A stretch of 64,000 nt of DNA. Source: an uncultured Lachnospiraceae bacterium (GTDB lineage Bacteria > Bacillota > Clostridia > Lachnospirales > Lachnospiraceae). A program made the position numbers and the translations under genes. Below, piece after piece: positions 1 through 8,882 of the stretch. The notes beneath the pieces were generated by a model. It searched no databases. It saw only the letters and a list, made by a program, of their open reading frames with translations, and had not been told where the DNA came from. The stretch is from NCBI GenBank assembly GCA_934437985.1, contig CAKSBI010000001.1, positions 1 to 64,000 of the forward strand, in the 5' to 3' direction. Positions within the stretch are counted from its first letter, which is position 1. Every line of letters starts with the position of its first letter.

Positions 1-525
1 CCAAAGGAAAAATCTTACAAACTCCTTGTTCAGCAAAGCATTCAACAGTTGCGTTTGGCATCGGAACACATCGAAATCATTCGTAAAGAAATGAATGAGC
101 TTGCTTCTACACTCCCCGAATACGAAACCGTAATGAGCATGTACGGTGTTGGTGAAACCTATGGACCTCAGTTGATTGCTGAAATCGGGGATGTATCTCG
201 TTTTACACATCGAGAAGCTATCACTGCATTTGCCGGTGTTGATCCTGGTGTAAATGAATCTGGACAATTCAAGCAACGAAGCAACCGTGCTTCAAAGAAC
301 GGTTCTACAAGGCTTAGGAAGACCCTTTTTCAAGTGATGTCCACATACCTTCAAAACAAGCCTGTAAACGAACCTGTCTATCAGTTCCTTGATAGAAAAC
401 GTGCTGAAGGAAAACCATACCTTGTTTACATGACCGCTGGTGCCAATAAATTCTTACGAATCTACTATGGTAAGGTTAAGGAGTGCTTACGCAACTTAGA
501 GCAATCTCAAATCGAAGAGTCTTAA
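1..525 (+). CDS. IS110-family transposase, C-terminal part (5' end outside window)
   Basis: The reading frame is open to the window edge, so this is the C-terminal part of a longer protein; the TTG at 49 is an internal leucine codon rather than a start. The visible part matches the Transposase_20 (C-terminal) domain of IS110/IS1111 recombinases. It has the helix-hairpin-helix-like GVGETYGPQLIAEIGD stretch, the AGVDPGVNESGQF motif and the downstream SKNGSTRLRK motif. The serine of the ESG motif is probably the serine nucleophile of this family (family knowledge). The DEDD (RuvC-like) domain would lie upstream of the window. The stop codon is intact and I see no frameshift, so the element may be functional. 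It is the only plus-strand gene near the left edge, which fits a mobile insertion next to a minus-strand operon. Confidence 0.9.
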   Translation, partial: PKEKSYKLLVQQSIQQLRLASEHIEIIRKEMNELASTLPEYETVMSMYGVGETYGPQLIAEIGDVSRFTHREAITAFAGVDPGVNESGQFKQRSNRASKNGSTRLRKTLFQVMSTYLQNKPVNEPVYQFLDRKRAEGKPYLVYMTAGANKFLRIYYGKVKECLRNLEQSQIEES

Positions 526-695
526 ATATCAAACGATTATCACCTCCGTTAAGCTAGCCGTTTTGGGTAGCCTATTTCTTGTGCCTATTTTTCAATTCTT
601 AAATTTCTTCAAAAAGTACTTGACTTTTTATTAGTAGGCTTTCTTATCCCAAAGCTGCTCCCTTCAGTACTGCCTCTGTACTTTCCATTCAGCAT
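1..695 (+). mobile_element. Right part of an IS110-family insertion sequence, end not determined
   Basis: The transposase is followed by about 170 non-coding bases before the flavoprotein gene ends on the other strand. IS110 elements lack long terminal inverted repeats and usually leave no clear target duplication, so the right end cannot be placed by eye. An AT-rich tract with cttgacttttt near 620-632 resembles the kind of sequence found close to IS110 ends, but this is inference. In this family a structured bridge RNA is made from one of the non-coding ends, so the 526-695 stretch could hold part of it. I did not identify a convincing fold. Confidence 0.45.
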
Positions 696-718
696 TCAGC
701 ACTGCTTCTGTACTTCCA
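665..718. repeat. Imperfect 22-bp direct repeat at the IS/flavoprotein junction
   Basis: The sequence at 665-687 (cagtactgcctctgtacttt...) recurs almost exactly at 697-718 (cagcactgcttctgtactt...). The second copy encodes the last residues of the flavoprotein on the minus strand, and the first copy lies just beyond its stop codon. It may be a local slippage duplication or a scar from an insertion. Confidence 0.6.
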
Positions 719-1946
719 ATGCTGCATTCATCCCGGCAGCCGCACCTGTTGCAAAAGCAAAATGCAGATTATATCCTCCACAGCTGCCATCTATATCAAG
801 TAACTCCCCTGCAATATATAAGCCCATGCAGAGCTTCGACTCCATGGTATCCGCATTTACCTCCCCTGTTGCAATGCCTCCTGCCGTCACCTGTGCTTTA
901 TCAAAGCCACAGTCTCCGGTAATATCAATTGTCAGATTCTTAACAATCTCAGCAATCCTGTATAACTCCTTTTCAGAAAATGAACCTGCTTCCCTGTCAG
1001 GCCTGATCTTTACAGTCCCAAGAATCGCACCGGCAAGCTTTTGCGGAATCAGGCCATTCAACAGTTCTATAACCGTCTTATACGGATTACTGTCTGCAAT
1101 GTCCCTTAATATCCTGACAAGCTCATTATATGTATACTCTGTAACAAGATCAATTGCAATTGTAACCTTCCTTTTACCTATGACAGCCGATGATGCATAT
1201 CTGCTTATCTGAAATACCGGTATACCTGATATTCCATATTCAGTAAATTGAATCTCTCCGTCTGTCCATGCTATCTTATCACCATCAGCATATACTGTCA
1301 GACTGCCCTTTGCCCTTACCCCATAGCAATGTTTAAAATCCAGCCCGCGCGCTTTAAGACCTGTCAGTGCCGGAAACAGCGCCGTCACTGTATGCCCAAG
1401 ATTCTTAAGAATAGCATATCCGCTTCCATCAGAGCCAAGCTTACTGTATGTACAGCCCCCCATGGCCATAATGAGCTTTGTGCATTCATAAATGTCATTA
1501 TCACATAGTACCCTGTACCCTGTCTTTGTCTTTTTCACCCCGGATACATTAGCACCGCATATAATATCAACACCATATATATTAAGCTTACTTATAATAC
1601 AGTCAGTAACGGTACGTGCCTGCAGTGACCTTGGATAGTAATATCCATTGACCGAGGTATGGACAATCCCGATATCACGCATTGTCTGAAGCAGCCATTC
1701 TTTATTATATTGTCCAATTATCTTATATGCAAATGAGCTGTCGTTTCCCCTGTAGCTCATCCCATCAATTACGTCATTAGTAAAATTACATCTTCCATTC
1801 CCTGTTGCAAGCAGCTTTTTACCGGCTGAATCCTTATGCTCAAGCACTGTAATCTTAGTACCCTCCGGTACATACGTTGCAGCAAATAAAGCTGCCATAA
1901 GACCTGCAGCCCCACCACCGGCAATTATAATATCACTTTTTTTCAT
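696..1946 (-). CDS. HI0933/YhiN-family FAD-dependent oxidoreductase
   Basis: The 416-residue protein is full length for the HI0933-like flavoprotein family (YhiN, BaiN/RdsA-like). A Rossmann FAD-binding motif, GGGAAGLMAA, lies at residues 10-19. It is followed by the family hallmark GKKLLATGNGRCNFTN near residue 43. The C-terminal family signature (GGIATGEV, then LYIAGELLDIDGSCGGYNL) is intact and closes the FAD site. Family members are cytoplasmic NAD(P)H/FAD oxidoreductases of mostly unknown substrate; some gut Clostridia members reduce bile-acid intermediates, but nothing here shows that activity. The gene starts 17 bases after the BofC-like gene and is probably the last gene of the mutS-like/bofC-like operon. 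Its 3' end abuts the IS110 flank and contains one copy of a short direct repeat. Confidence 0.88.
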   Translation of the reverse strand: MKKSDIIIAGGGAAGLMAALFAATYVPEGTKITVLEHKDSAGKKLLATGNGRCNFTNDVIDGMSYRGNDSSFAYKIIGQYNKEWLLQTMRDIGIVHTSVNGYYYPRSLQARTVTDCIISKLNIYGVDIICGANVSGVKKTKTGYRVLCDNDIYECTKLIMAMGGCTYSKLGSDGSGYAILKNLGHTVTALFPALTGLKARGLDFKHCYGVRAKGSLTVYADGDKIAWTDGEIQFTEYGISGIPVFQISRYASSAVIGKRKVTIAIDLVTEYTYNELVRILRDIADSNPYKTVIELLNGLIPQKLAGAILGTVKIRPDREAGSFSEKELYRIAEIVKNLTIDITGDCGFDKAQVTAGGIATGEVNADTMESKLCMGLYIAGELLDIDGSCGGYNLHFAFATGAAAGMNAALEVQKQC

Positions 1947-1963
1947 ATATCAGTCTCCATCCA

Positions 1964-2647
1964 TCAGCTTGAATAGCTTTCAAGCAAAGCATATAACTCC
2001 TCTGCATCGGACACATAATAACCTATACCAAGTTTGATTCTGTCCGCGTCTGATAAATCCTCTGTAGGTATCCCTGTATATTCATATATGGTCTGCCTGT
2101 CACTGTAATATACAACAATCTCACCATTTTCATCGCGTATATAATACTCATCTTCATTCATATCCCCACTATATGTCTTACGCAAAATAAGTTCACCTTC
2201 ATCAAATAATATGATTTCATATGAAATCATTCCACTCAGGTACTCCTCTAACGGCAGGTTATCCATATATCCATCAAGATAATCCTGAAGCTCATCCTCA
2301 TTAAGCGCAATGATTTCAGCAGGAACCGGCATTTCCTCTTCGGTAAACTGCTCACCATCAGTCTTATCAACGCAGAACTTTTGAAGAACATACTTTGTAT
2401 CCGGCTTTATCCTGATGTCAGACTCTGCCCCATCACTATCCGGCACAACAGTCTGGACCGGCGCTTTTGTACCGGTGGCACCGGCTTTATTTTCATCCCC
2501 TGCCGCTGATATTCTGTAATGAACACCTTCATTATCACTAATATTATCATCATTTTTAGAATATATCCAGAAGACAGATACAATAAGGATTATCGAAACC
2601 GCAGTAATACCGGTTATACACAATATTTTAATTTTTCTATTGTTCAT
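1964..2647 (-). CDS. Membrane-anchored protein with BofC-like C-terminal domain
   Basis: The 227-residue protein has one N-terminal membrane segment (about residues 7-29) followed by a low-complexity linker and an extracytoplasmic domain. The C-terminal part (VVYYSDRQTIYEYTGIPTEDL, then GIGYYVSDAEELYALLESYSS) resembles the BofC C-terminal domain. In Bacillus, BofC is a forespore protein that restrains the SpoIVB protease. I call similarity of that domain only; the N-terminal half does not match BofC. The ATG at 2647 is preceded by AGGAG at good spacing, whereas an ATG 18 bases upstream has no ribosome site and would overlap it. The gene lies between the MutS-like and flavoprotein genes on the same strand. 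A role in sporulation is a guess. Confidence 0.6.
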   Translation of the reverse strand: MNNRKIKILCITGITAVSIILIVSVFWIYSKNDDNISDNEGVHYRISAAGDENKAGATGTKAPVQTVVPDSDGAESDIRIKPDTKYVLQKFCVDKTDGEQFTEEEMPVPAEIIALNEDELQDYLDGYMDNLPLEEYLSGMISYEIILFDEGELILRKTYSGDMNEDEYYIRDENGEIVVYYSDRQTIYEYTGIPTEDLSDADRIKLGIGYYVSDAEELYALLESYSS

Positions 2648-2732
2648 AGTACCACTCCTGTGCATAGTTAATATTCCAATTATTAACCATATACAGGAAA
2701 TATATACAAGGACTGTTCATATCATATGGAAA

Positions 2733-4403
2733 TTATATCTTTCTCCATACGCCCTGCTTTTCAAAGTAGTCTGCATCTTCTCTTGCTGATTCCACAACAT
2801 CCCTGTCATATCCAAGTATCTGGAGAAGATTAATAGCATTTCTTGTAACGGCACTTCCATTATGCAGGATATAATCAAACTCTATATTATCATCAACTAT
2901 CCTTTCCCTGAAATGATAGTTGTCATAATATTCATTAAGTATAGAAGCAAGCTCTATATCATGTGTTGCAGCAAAACATAACACTCCTGCCTTTGCCAGC
3001 GACCTGAGTATCCGGCCTGATGCCGCAATTCTTTCAATTGTATTAGTTCCACGAAGCACTTCATCAATACAGCATAATACCGGAGTATCATTTTCACAGT
3101 CAACAATTCTTTTCAGTGACTGAAGTTCAACAATAAAATAGCTTTTATTATTAAATATATTGTCATTAAGAGCCATTGAAGTCATAACACGGTAACATGA
3201 CGCCCTGTATTCAGAGGCACACACTGTCGCAACTGTCTGAGCCATTATCGCACTTATTGCCATGGTTTTCAGAAATGTTGATTTACCTGACGCATTAGAA
3301 CCTGTGATAAGTGCACATCTGTCTGATTTATAGCTGTTATATATAGGATTTTCCAAAAACGGATGGTATATGTCTTTAGCGTCTAATACTTTATCATCTG
3401 TCAATACAGGTACACACCATCCGGTATCCTCCTGCATTTTCCTGAATGAAGCTGCTGCAATACAGGTATCAAGCAGTCCAATGATCCTGTGAACCTCCAT
3501 GATAGAATCCCTGTTACTGTTAATTAACCTGATCATTTTGTTAAACTTAATCAGGTCAATATGCGTCAGCATTCTCACATAATCAACAAGGACATCAATA
3601 ATACTGCCACCATTTGGATTAAGGACTATTCCTGAATTACGCCTGATACCCGAAAGTTTACGTATAGCAATTCTGAGCATTCCAAGCTCATTCTCTGCCC
3701 CCTTAATCTCAAGCCTGGCAATCTTATCAGCAGAATAAAGCATCTTCAACAGATAATTAATAATCGAATAATACGAATCAATCTGGAGTTTCCGTCTGTA
3801 ATACGTACTTATTGCTAATAAAATATTCATTACGATTATCATTAATGCAGCTTCAACGGACACAAATACCATTCCTATTCCTATAAGCCAGACTGCATCA
3901 ACAATATAATGTAATATATTGTTTTCTCTCTTCACGCTGTCTATATTCTGGAAGTACTCAAAAAACGAAAATACCCTGTTTCTTCCAATTTCCGCAAGTC
4001 TGCTCTGTAACGCCATTCTGTCAGCCTCATTTTCATAAAAAAAACTGATCAGCCTGTCACGGTATCTTATCTCTTCTTTATCAGTAACCGGACGTCTTAA
4101 TATAGAGTATAAAACCTCTTCTCCCATCGCACTTTCAGTATGGTTAAGCATCATAAACAGCTCGTCCATGTCAAGATCATTCCATGTGATATCATCAACA
4201 TCGGTTTCCGCATAATCCTTCAGATAAAACTTTTTTATCGAATCAATCTTACCCGGCGCATATTCTATGTCCTTAGCCCTGCCCCATTCATCCATAAGGC
4301 GTTCCATCATTTTCTTCCTGTCATTAACTGCATCATATACTGACTTGATTATAAGCAACACCACCAGCAGTATTACCACTGCCACAATAGTAATTCCATT
4401 CAT
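2733..4403 (-). CDS. Membrane-anchored MutS domain V ATPase
   Basis: The 556-residue protein has an N-terminal membrane helix (about residues 3-23), a pair of hydrophobic helices in the middle (about 168-205) and a C-terminal MutS-type ATPase domain. Walker A is TGSNASGKST near residue 368. Walker B is VLCCIDEVLRGTNT near residue 445, with the following IERIAAS and the ATHD switch typical of MutS domain V. The mismatch-recognition domain, connector and full lever/clamp of MutS are missing, so this is not a mismatch repair MutS. Such membrane MutS-like proteins are widespread in Clostridia and Bacteroidetes, without a known function. I chose the ATG at 4403 because AGGAG lies 10 bases before it; the ATG at 4412 overlaps that site. 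It is the first gene of a likely three-gene operon. Confidence 0.82.
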   Translation of the reverse strand: MNGITIVAVVILLVVLLIIKSVYDAVNDRKKMMERLMDEWGRAKDIEYAPGKIDSIKKFYLKDYAETDVDDITWNDLDMDELFMMLNHTESAMGEEVLYSILRRPVTDKEEIRYRDRLISFFYENEADRMALQSRLAEIGRNRVFSFFEYFQNIDSVKRENNILHYIVDAVWLIGIGMVFVSVEAALMIIVMNILLAISTYYRRKLQIDSYYSIINYLLKMLYSADKIARLEIKGAENELGMLRIAIRKLSGIRRNSGIVLNPNGGSIIDVLVDYVRMLTHIDLIKFNKMIRLINSNRDSIMEVHRIIGLLDTCIAAASFRKMQEDTGWCVPVLTDDKVLDAKDIYHPFLENPIYNSYKSDRCALITGSNASGKSTFLKTMAISAIMAQTVATVCASEYRASCYRVMTSMALNDNIFNNKSYFIVELQSLKRIVDCENDTPVLCCIDEVLRGTNTIERIAASGRILRSLAKAGVLCFAATHDIELASILNEYYDNYHFRERIVDDNIEFDYILHNGSAVTRNAINLLQILGYDRDVVESAREDADYFEKQGVWRKI

Positions 4404-4433
4404 AAACAACATTCTCCTGTTATATGTGAAAAT

Positions 4434-4463
4434 TGGCTGTCACAGCAATATCTGCAACAGCCA
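4434..4463 (-). terminator. Possible terminator after the NlpC/P60 gene
   Basis: On the minus strand a 7-bp stem (TGGCTGT/ACAGCCA) with a 16-base loop is followed by ATTTTC. The T-run is short, so termination may be weak and the downstream MutS-like gene could receive some read-through. Confidence 0.5.
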
Positions 4464-4507
4464 TACAGTACATATTATATTACAATATCTTATATGAAAT
4501 ATTATTA

Positions 4508-5815
4508 TCAGTCACTGATAACTCGTCCAATCTTAACAGGACTACGGTAATAAGCATTAGAAATCTTAATTCCTGAGCTTGGATTACTTGCATGGATAAC
4601 CATTCCGCTTCCGATATAGATAGCTACATGGTTAACATGTCCACCACTTCCATAGAAGAAAAGATCTCCAGGTCTTGCATCACTGCCCTTAATGCTCTTG
4701 GTTGATGATGCCTGGCTTCCTGAAGTCCTAGGAAGACCATATCCGAAATGTTCAAATACCCTCATTGAGAATCCTGAACAGTCAGTACCATTGGTAAGGC
4801 TTGTTCCGCCATATACATATCTGTTACCGAGGAACTGCTTTGCATACTCTACAAGAGAAGCTCTTGTTGATGATACTCCGCTTGAACCGTCTGTAGCCAG
4901 CTCCCCAATCTTAACTGCCCTGTTAAGCTTGTATGATATCTCAATATATTCCTTAGAAACAAATGCATAATCACTATCCACACTGATACATACCCAGTTA
5001 TCAAAATCAGCGATCATACTGTCATAATCAACCTTCTTAAGCTCGGCCTTCTTAATGTGCTTCTTAATAAACTTATCCATCCATTCCTGATTAAGCTTCT
5101 CCTTGTGGATAACAAAGTCCTCATCCTGAGAAAGAACACTGTATATTGCTGAATCAGTTGAAGGGAGTGCACGTACTCTGAGACCCTGTGCAAGAACAGT
5201 GGCAACCTTTTTACCAACCTTCATAGCCATTGCTTCTGCTTCCTCATCCTTTACAAGATAAGATGCCTTAACATATCCCTTAACCTTACCGGATACGATC
5301 TTAGCCCATCCCTTCTTGATATTATATATATGACATCCTGCATTCTTAGTAAGCTTACCTACAACCTTGCTGCCCTTATCAGCCTTGGCACGGACATTAA
5401 GATACGTATCAACCTTGGCAATACCAAGCCTGTCATAATTAAGATTCAGCTTAACATGCTCATCGATCGGTTCGTCCTCATCACCCTCATCAACATCCTC
5501 AGGCTGCTGCTCTCCTGTCCCAGCCTCAATCCCCGCCTCAGGCTCTGCTGCTGTAATAGTTCCATCATCCGCTGCAGCAGATGCATCCTGCTGTGAAACC
5601 GCAGCCTCATCAAGTCCGATAAAAGGATTGATAACTCCTCTCTCAACTTCTGCCAGTACAAACTTCTCCAAAGATATATTAATACCTGCAACCGGTTCTT
5701 CTGTTGCCATCATACCGGCCCTTACCGAAGATAATCCCGTAATACTGAATGAAACAATAAGTGCACCTGCAGCTCCTGTCACAGCAAGCCTCTTTATAAA
5801 TGAATTCTTAAACAT
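4508..5815 (-). CDS. Secreted NlpC/P60 cell-wall endopeptidase with SH3b domains
   Basis: The 435-residue protein starts with a signal peptide (FKNSFIKRLAVTGAAGALIVSF...) and carries an acidic linker (about residues 90-120). Two bacterial SH3-like repeats follow: VDTYLNVRAKADKGSKVVG near 135 and GLRVRALPSTDSAIYSVL near 212. The C-terminal NlpC/P60 domain is complete. It has the catalytic Cys in TDCSGF near 345, His in VNHVAIYIG near 393 and a further His in VIHAS near 407. Members cleave peptidoglycan stem peptides, usually the D-Glu to diamino acid bond. The ATG at 5815 follows a perfect GGAGG; the longer upstream reading frame has no ribosome site. A strong consensus promoter precedes it, so it is probably expressed alone in growing cells and contributes to wall remodelling. 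Confidence 0.92.
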   Translation of the reverse strand: MFKNSFIKRLAVTGAAGALIVSFSITGLSSVRAGMMATEEPVAGINISLEKFVLAEVERGVINPFIGLDEAAVSQQDASAAADDGTITAAEPEAGIEAGTGEQQPEDVDEGDEDEPIDEHVKLNLNYDRLGIAKVDTYLNVRAKADKGSKVVGKLTKNAGCHIYNIKKGWAKIVSGKVKGYVKASYLVKDEEAEAMAMKVGKKVATVLAQGLRVRALPSTDSAIYSVLSQDEDFVIHKEKLNQEWMDKFIKKHIKKAELKKVDYDSMIADFDNWVCISVDSDYAFVSKEYIEISYKLNRAVKIGELATDGSSGVSSTRASLVEYAKQFLGNRYVYGGTSLTNGTDCSGFSMRVFEHFGYGLPRTSGSQASSTKSIKGSDARPGDLFFYGSGGHVNHVAIYIGSGMVIHASNPSSGIKISNAYYRSPVKIGRVISD

Positions 5816-5886
5816 AATATCCTCCAAAATTAACATCGTAACAGTAATCATTAAGAAATGTTACAAATCTATTACATTGCATGAAT

Positions 5887-5915
5887 AGTATAGCAATGAT
5901 AACTATATTTGTCAA
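5887..5915 (-). promoter_or_regulatory. Sigma-A promoter for the NlpC/P60 gene
   Basis: Minus strand TTGACA (5910-5915), a 17-base spacer and TATACT (5887-5892) form a near-perfect housekeeping promoter about 70 bases upstream of the start codon. The rest of the 182-base gap to spoIVA holds a 13-bp palindrome (5969-5981) but no clear terminator. Confidence 0.85.
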
Positions 5916-6033
5916 TATAATAATTACAAAAGTGTTAACTGCCCTGAAACGTCCATTTTTCAACATTCCCTGAGCCTCAGGATATAATTTGTTAAGAATT
6001 ATTTAAGTTTTTTCATCTACCTTAGTAGAACTG

Positions 6034-7503
6034 TTATATTATAATGCACACAAGACCGCCATTACTGTCATTTATAACCTTCTGTATCGTCTCCTGAAGT
6101 TTCACCTGGCTTTCATCAGTTAATTTGTTGATTTTTCCGTATATCCCATCCTCTACAAGCTGCCTGACCGTCTTGCCGAAAATATTAGTATCCCATATTC
6201 CGTCAGGATTTTCACTGTCATTAATATAATTGATAAGATCCTCCGCCTGCTCCCTCGTCCCGACAATAGGGGCAATCTCTGTTTCGATATTCGCCTTTAT
6301 CATATGGATCGACGGTGATACAGCCCGTATCTTAACCCCATATTTATTGCCATGCTTAATAATCTCAGGCTCCTCTATCTGAACCTCCTCCATAAGGGGC
6401 GATACGACACCATAACCAGTTATATTAACTTTATCAAGTGCATTTTCTATCTTGCTTATACTGTTTCTTCCTGATGCAAGCTCCCTGAGGGTACTGAGAA
6501 GCTTATATTCCCCATCAATCTCAAGGCCGGTAATATCACTGATTATCTTATAATAATAGCATTCGTCAAATTCAATCCCTATATTGACCACGCCGTTTTC
6601 AGGGCTGTAATTCTTAATGTTGTACCCTGTTATGTAATCACCCTCATACTCAAAATTATAATTGCCCATATCCTTAAGTGCATTTACTTTTTTCATATTA
6701 TTTTTTATATTCCCTACAAGGTTCTGCTTAAGCTCATGCTCCATTGAAAGCATTTCTACCCACTTTGGGATATAGTAGTTTATCCTTGTAACAGGGAACT
6801 CCATGAGAAGCTTATTCATAATGTTGGTTATATCATCCTTTTTTATCTGTTCACAGTTAACAGGTATTACAGATACATGATATTCTTCCATCATACTCTC
6901 TGCAAGGGCAGCCGTTTCCTCTGAATAAGGCCTTGATGTATTCAGTATTATTACATATGGTTTTCCTATATTATTAAGCTCCGTGACCGCCGGCTTTTCT
7001 GCCGCTTCATATGAGCTTCTTGAAAGTTCACCGAAGCTTCCGTCAGAAGTGACCACAACCCCGACCGTTGAATGCTCGTTGATGACCTTTCTTGTACCAA
7101 TCTCCGCAGCCTGCGAAAATGGGATGCTGTCATCTGACCATGGGGTCTTTACCATCCTTTCATGTTCATCCTCAATATGTCCCGCTGCACCATCAACCAT
7201 AAATCCCACACAGTCAATAAGCCTTACTTTCACCTCACAATCCTCATTCAGTTTAATTACTGCAGCTTCACTAGGTACAAACTTTGGTTCAGTTGTCATT
7301 ATTGTTCTGCCTGATGCAGACTGTGGCAGCTCGTCAATAGCCCTCTCCTTAATATTAACATCTTCGATATTAGGGATAACAAGCAGATCCATAAAGTTCT
7401 TAATAAATGTTGATTTGCCTGTCCTTACAGGTCCAACCACGCCAATATATATTTCTCCACCGGTACGACTTTTAATGTCATGATAAACATTATAATTATC
7501 CAT
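6034..7503 (-). CDS. spoIVA: Stage IV sporulation protein A (spore coat morphogenetic ATPase)
   Basis: The 489-residue protein is full length for SpoIVA. It has the conserved N-terminus DIKSRTGGEIYIGVVGPVRTG with the Walker A motif GPVRTGKST at residues 24-32, the DCVGFMVDG switch region and the conserved C-terminal polymerisation region. SpoIVA is made in the mother cell, hydrolyses ATP and polymerises on the outer forespore membrane as the base of the coat. I use the ATG at 7503 because AAGGAG is 7 bases upstream; a GTG six bases further upstream would crowd that site. A sigma-E-like promoter lies upstream. The gene implies that the organism, or its recent ancestor, forms spores. Confidence 0.97.
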   Translation of the reverse strand: MDNYNVYHDIKSRTGGEIYIGVVGPVRTGKSTFIKNFMDLLVIPNIEDVNIKERAIDELPQSASGRTIMTTEPKFVPSEAAVIKLNEDCEVKVRLIDCVGFMVDGAAGHIEDEHERMVKTPWSDDSIPFSQAAEIGTRKVINEHSTVGVVVTSDGSFGELSRSSYEAAEKPAVTELNNIGKPYVIILNTSRPYSEETAALAESMMEEYHVSVIPVNCEQIKKDDITNIMNKLLMEFPVTRINYYIPKWVEMLSMEHELKQNLVGNIKNNMKKVNALKDMGNYNFEYEGDYITGYNIKNYSPENGVVNIGIEFDECYYYKIISDITGLEIDGEYKLLSTLRELASGRNSISKIENALDKVNITGYGVVSPLMEEVQIEEPEIIKHGNKYGVKIRAVSPSIHMIKANIETEIAPIVGTREQAEDLINYINDSENPDGIWDTNIFGKTVRQLVEDGIYGKINKLTDESQVKLQETIQKVINDSNGGLVCIII

Positions 7504-7534
7504 ACACACTCTCCTTTTTGCTTAAGCTTATACA

Positions 7535-7563
7535 TATATATGTACCCGGCTGAAACAATATGA
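7535..7563 (-). promoter_or_regulatory. Sigma-E-like promoter for spoIVA
   Basis: Minus strand TCATATT (7557-7563), a 14-base spacer and CATATATA (7535-7542) fit the mother-cell sigma-E consensus (ATATT, then CATACA-T). spoIVA is a known sigma-E target in Bacillus. There is no sigma-A-like pair at this position. Confidence 0.6.
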
Positions 7564-7607
7564 CCCCGGCTTAATTAATAATCATTTTTATTTTATTCAT
7601 ATTTTTA

Positions 7608-7635
7608 TTGATAAATGATTATATTGTAATATAGT
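7608..7635 (+). promoter_or_regulatory. Sigma-A-like promoter for the D,D-carboxypeptidase gene
   Basis: TTGATA (7608-7613), a 16-base spacer and TATAGT (7630-7635) precede the plus-strand gene starting at 7656. The predicted start site leaves a very short leader containing GGGAG. Confidence 0.55.
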
Positions 7636-7655
7636 CATCCAAAGGGAGTATTCCA

Positions 7656-8882
7656 ATGAACATTTCTTCCCATAAATTCAAAAAATGTATCGCGGTACTG
7701 CTTACCGCAGTCTCTTTTCTTGCTAATTCCCTAACAGCCACATGTGAAACTGCAGCCGGTGAAACGGAACAGCTTTCTTCAATTACCGCTGACGCATGTG
7801 TTGTTATGGAAGGTAAGACAGGTGCAGTCCTGTATGAAAAAAACAAGGATAAGGAGCTTGTTCCCGCGAGCATCACAAAAATCATGACATTACTGTTAAT
7901 ATTTGATGCTTTGGATTCAGGTAACATAACCCTTGAAGATACAGTATCAGTAAGTGAATACGCTGCTTCAATGGGAGGCTCACAGGTATATCTTGAACCC
8001 GGCGAAACACAGACGGTAAATGATATGGTCAAATGCATATCAATAGCGAGTGCAAACGATGCAGCTGTTGCAATGGCAGAATACATCGCAGGAAGTGAGG
8101 AAACATTTGTAGGCAAAATGAATGAACGTGCTGCCGGACTCGGCATGGAACATACTCACTTTATGAATTGTAATGGTCTTGATGATACAATAGAATCCGG
8201 GCATTATACAAGTGCCTATGATGTTGCGCTTATGTCAAGGGAGCTTGTAACAAAGTACCCACAGATATCTGACTACTCAACTGTATGGATGGATTCGATC
8301 ACACATACCAATTCAAAAGGGGTAACAAGCGAATTCGGGCTGACCAACACTAATAAGCTGATACGGAGCTACAAAGGTATCACAGGCCTTAAAACCGGTT
8401 CCACAAGCAAGGCAAAATACTGCCTGTCTGCTACAGCAAGAAGGGATGGCATGGATCTTATATCTGTCATAATGGCTGCTCCTGACCATAAAGCACGTTT
8501 CAGCGAGGCAGCCAGGCTGTTAGACCTTGGATTCGCCAACTGTAAGCTCTATACAGATTCTATAGAAAATTTTGGATGTCATAAGATTCCCGTAAAGGGA
8601 AGTATGACAAAAGAAATAATAATACGCCCCGAAGCCTCATTTTCATACACATTTACCAATAACGAAGATACTACTGCTGTAGAAAAGAAATTGATCGTTA
8701 ATGAAGCAGCTGCCGCCCCTGTCTGCAAAGGCGATGTTGTAGGAAAAATCGAATATTCCTATAACGGCAATACACTTGGCTCTGTCAATCTTATCGCAGA
8801 CAGTGATGCACCCAAAGCAGCTTTTACAGACTACCTGGGTGCACTTTATAAAAATTACATATTGCTAAGGTATTCTTTGTAG
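7656..8882 (+). CDS. D-alanyl-D-alanine carboxypeptidase (PBP5/DacF type)
   Basis: The 408-residue protein has an N-terminal secretion signal (about residues 8-32) and a peptidase S11 domain with all three penicillin-binding motifs: SITK at 72-75, SAN at 132-134 and KTG at 246-248. A PBP5-like C-terminal beta domain follows (about 290-385). It removes the terminal D-alanine from peptidoglycan pentapeptides outside the membrane. The usual C-terminal amphipathic anchor is not obvious, although the last residues (YKNYILLRY) are short and hydrophobic. GGGAG stands 7 bases before the ATG. It is divergent from spoIVA; in Bacillus some DacF/DacB enzymes act in spore cortex formation, but the sigma-A-like promoter here suggests vegetative use. 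Its 3' end overlaps purE convergently by 28 bases. Confidence 0.93.
   Translation: MNISSHKFKKCIAVLLTAVSFLANSLTATCETAAGETEQLSSITADACVVMEGKTGAVLYEKNKDKELVPASITKIMTLLLIFDALDSGNITLEDTVSVSEYAASMGGSQVYLEPGETQTVNDMVKCISIASANDAAVAMAEYIAGSEETFVGKMNERAAGLGMEHTHFMNCNGLDDTIESGHYTSAYDVALMSRELVTKYPQISDYSTVWMDSITHTNSKGVTSEFGLTNTNKLIRSYKGITGLKTGSTSKAKYCLSATARRDGMDLISVIMAAPDHKARFSEAARLLDLGFANCKLYTDSIENFGCHKIPVKGSMTKEIIIRPEASFSYTFTNNEDTTAVEKKLIVNEAAAAPVCKGDVVGKIEYSYNGNTLGSVNLIADSDAPKAAFTDYLGALYKNYILLRYSL

Noticed and set aside
2733..4403. MutS2 or mismatch repair MutS
   Set aside because: The length, membrane helices and absence of recognition and Smr domains exclude both.
4508..5815. Reading the acidic repeats of the NlpC/P60 protein as a separate domain
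   Set aside because: The Glu/Asp-rich stretch is a linker between signal peptide and SH3 domain with no domain pattern.
5969..5981. Palindrome CCTGAG-C-CTCAGG as spoIVA terminator
   Set aside because: The one-base loop is too small for a hairpin and no T-run follows. It could be a protein site, but there is no support.
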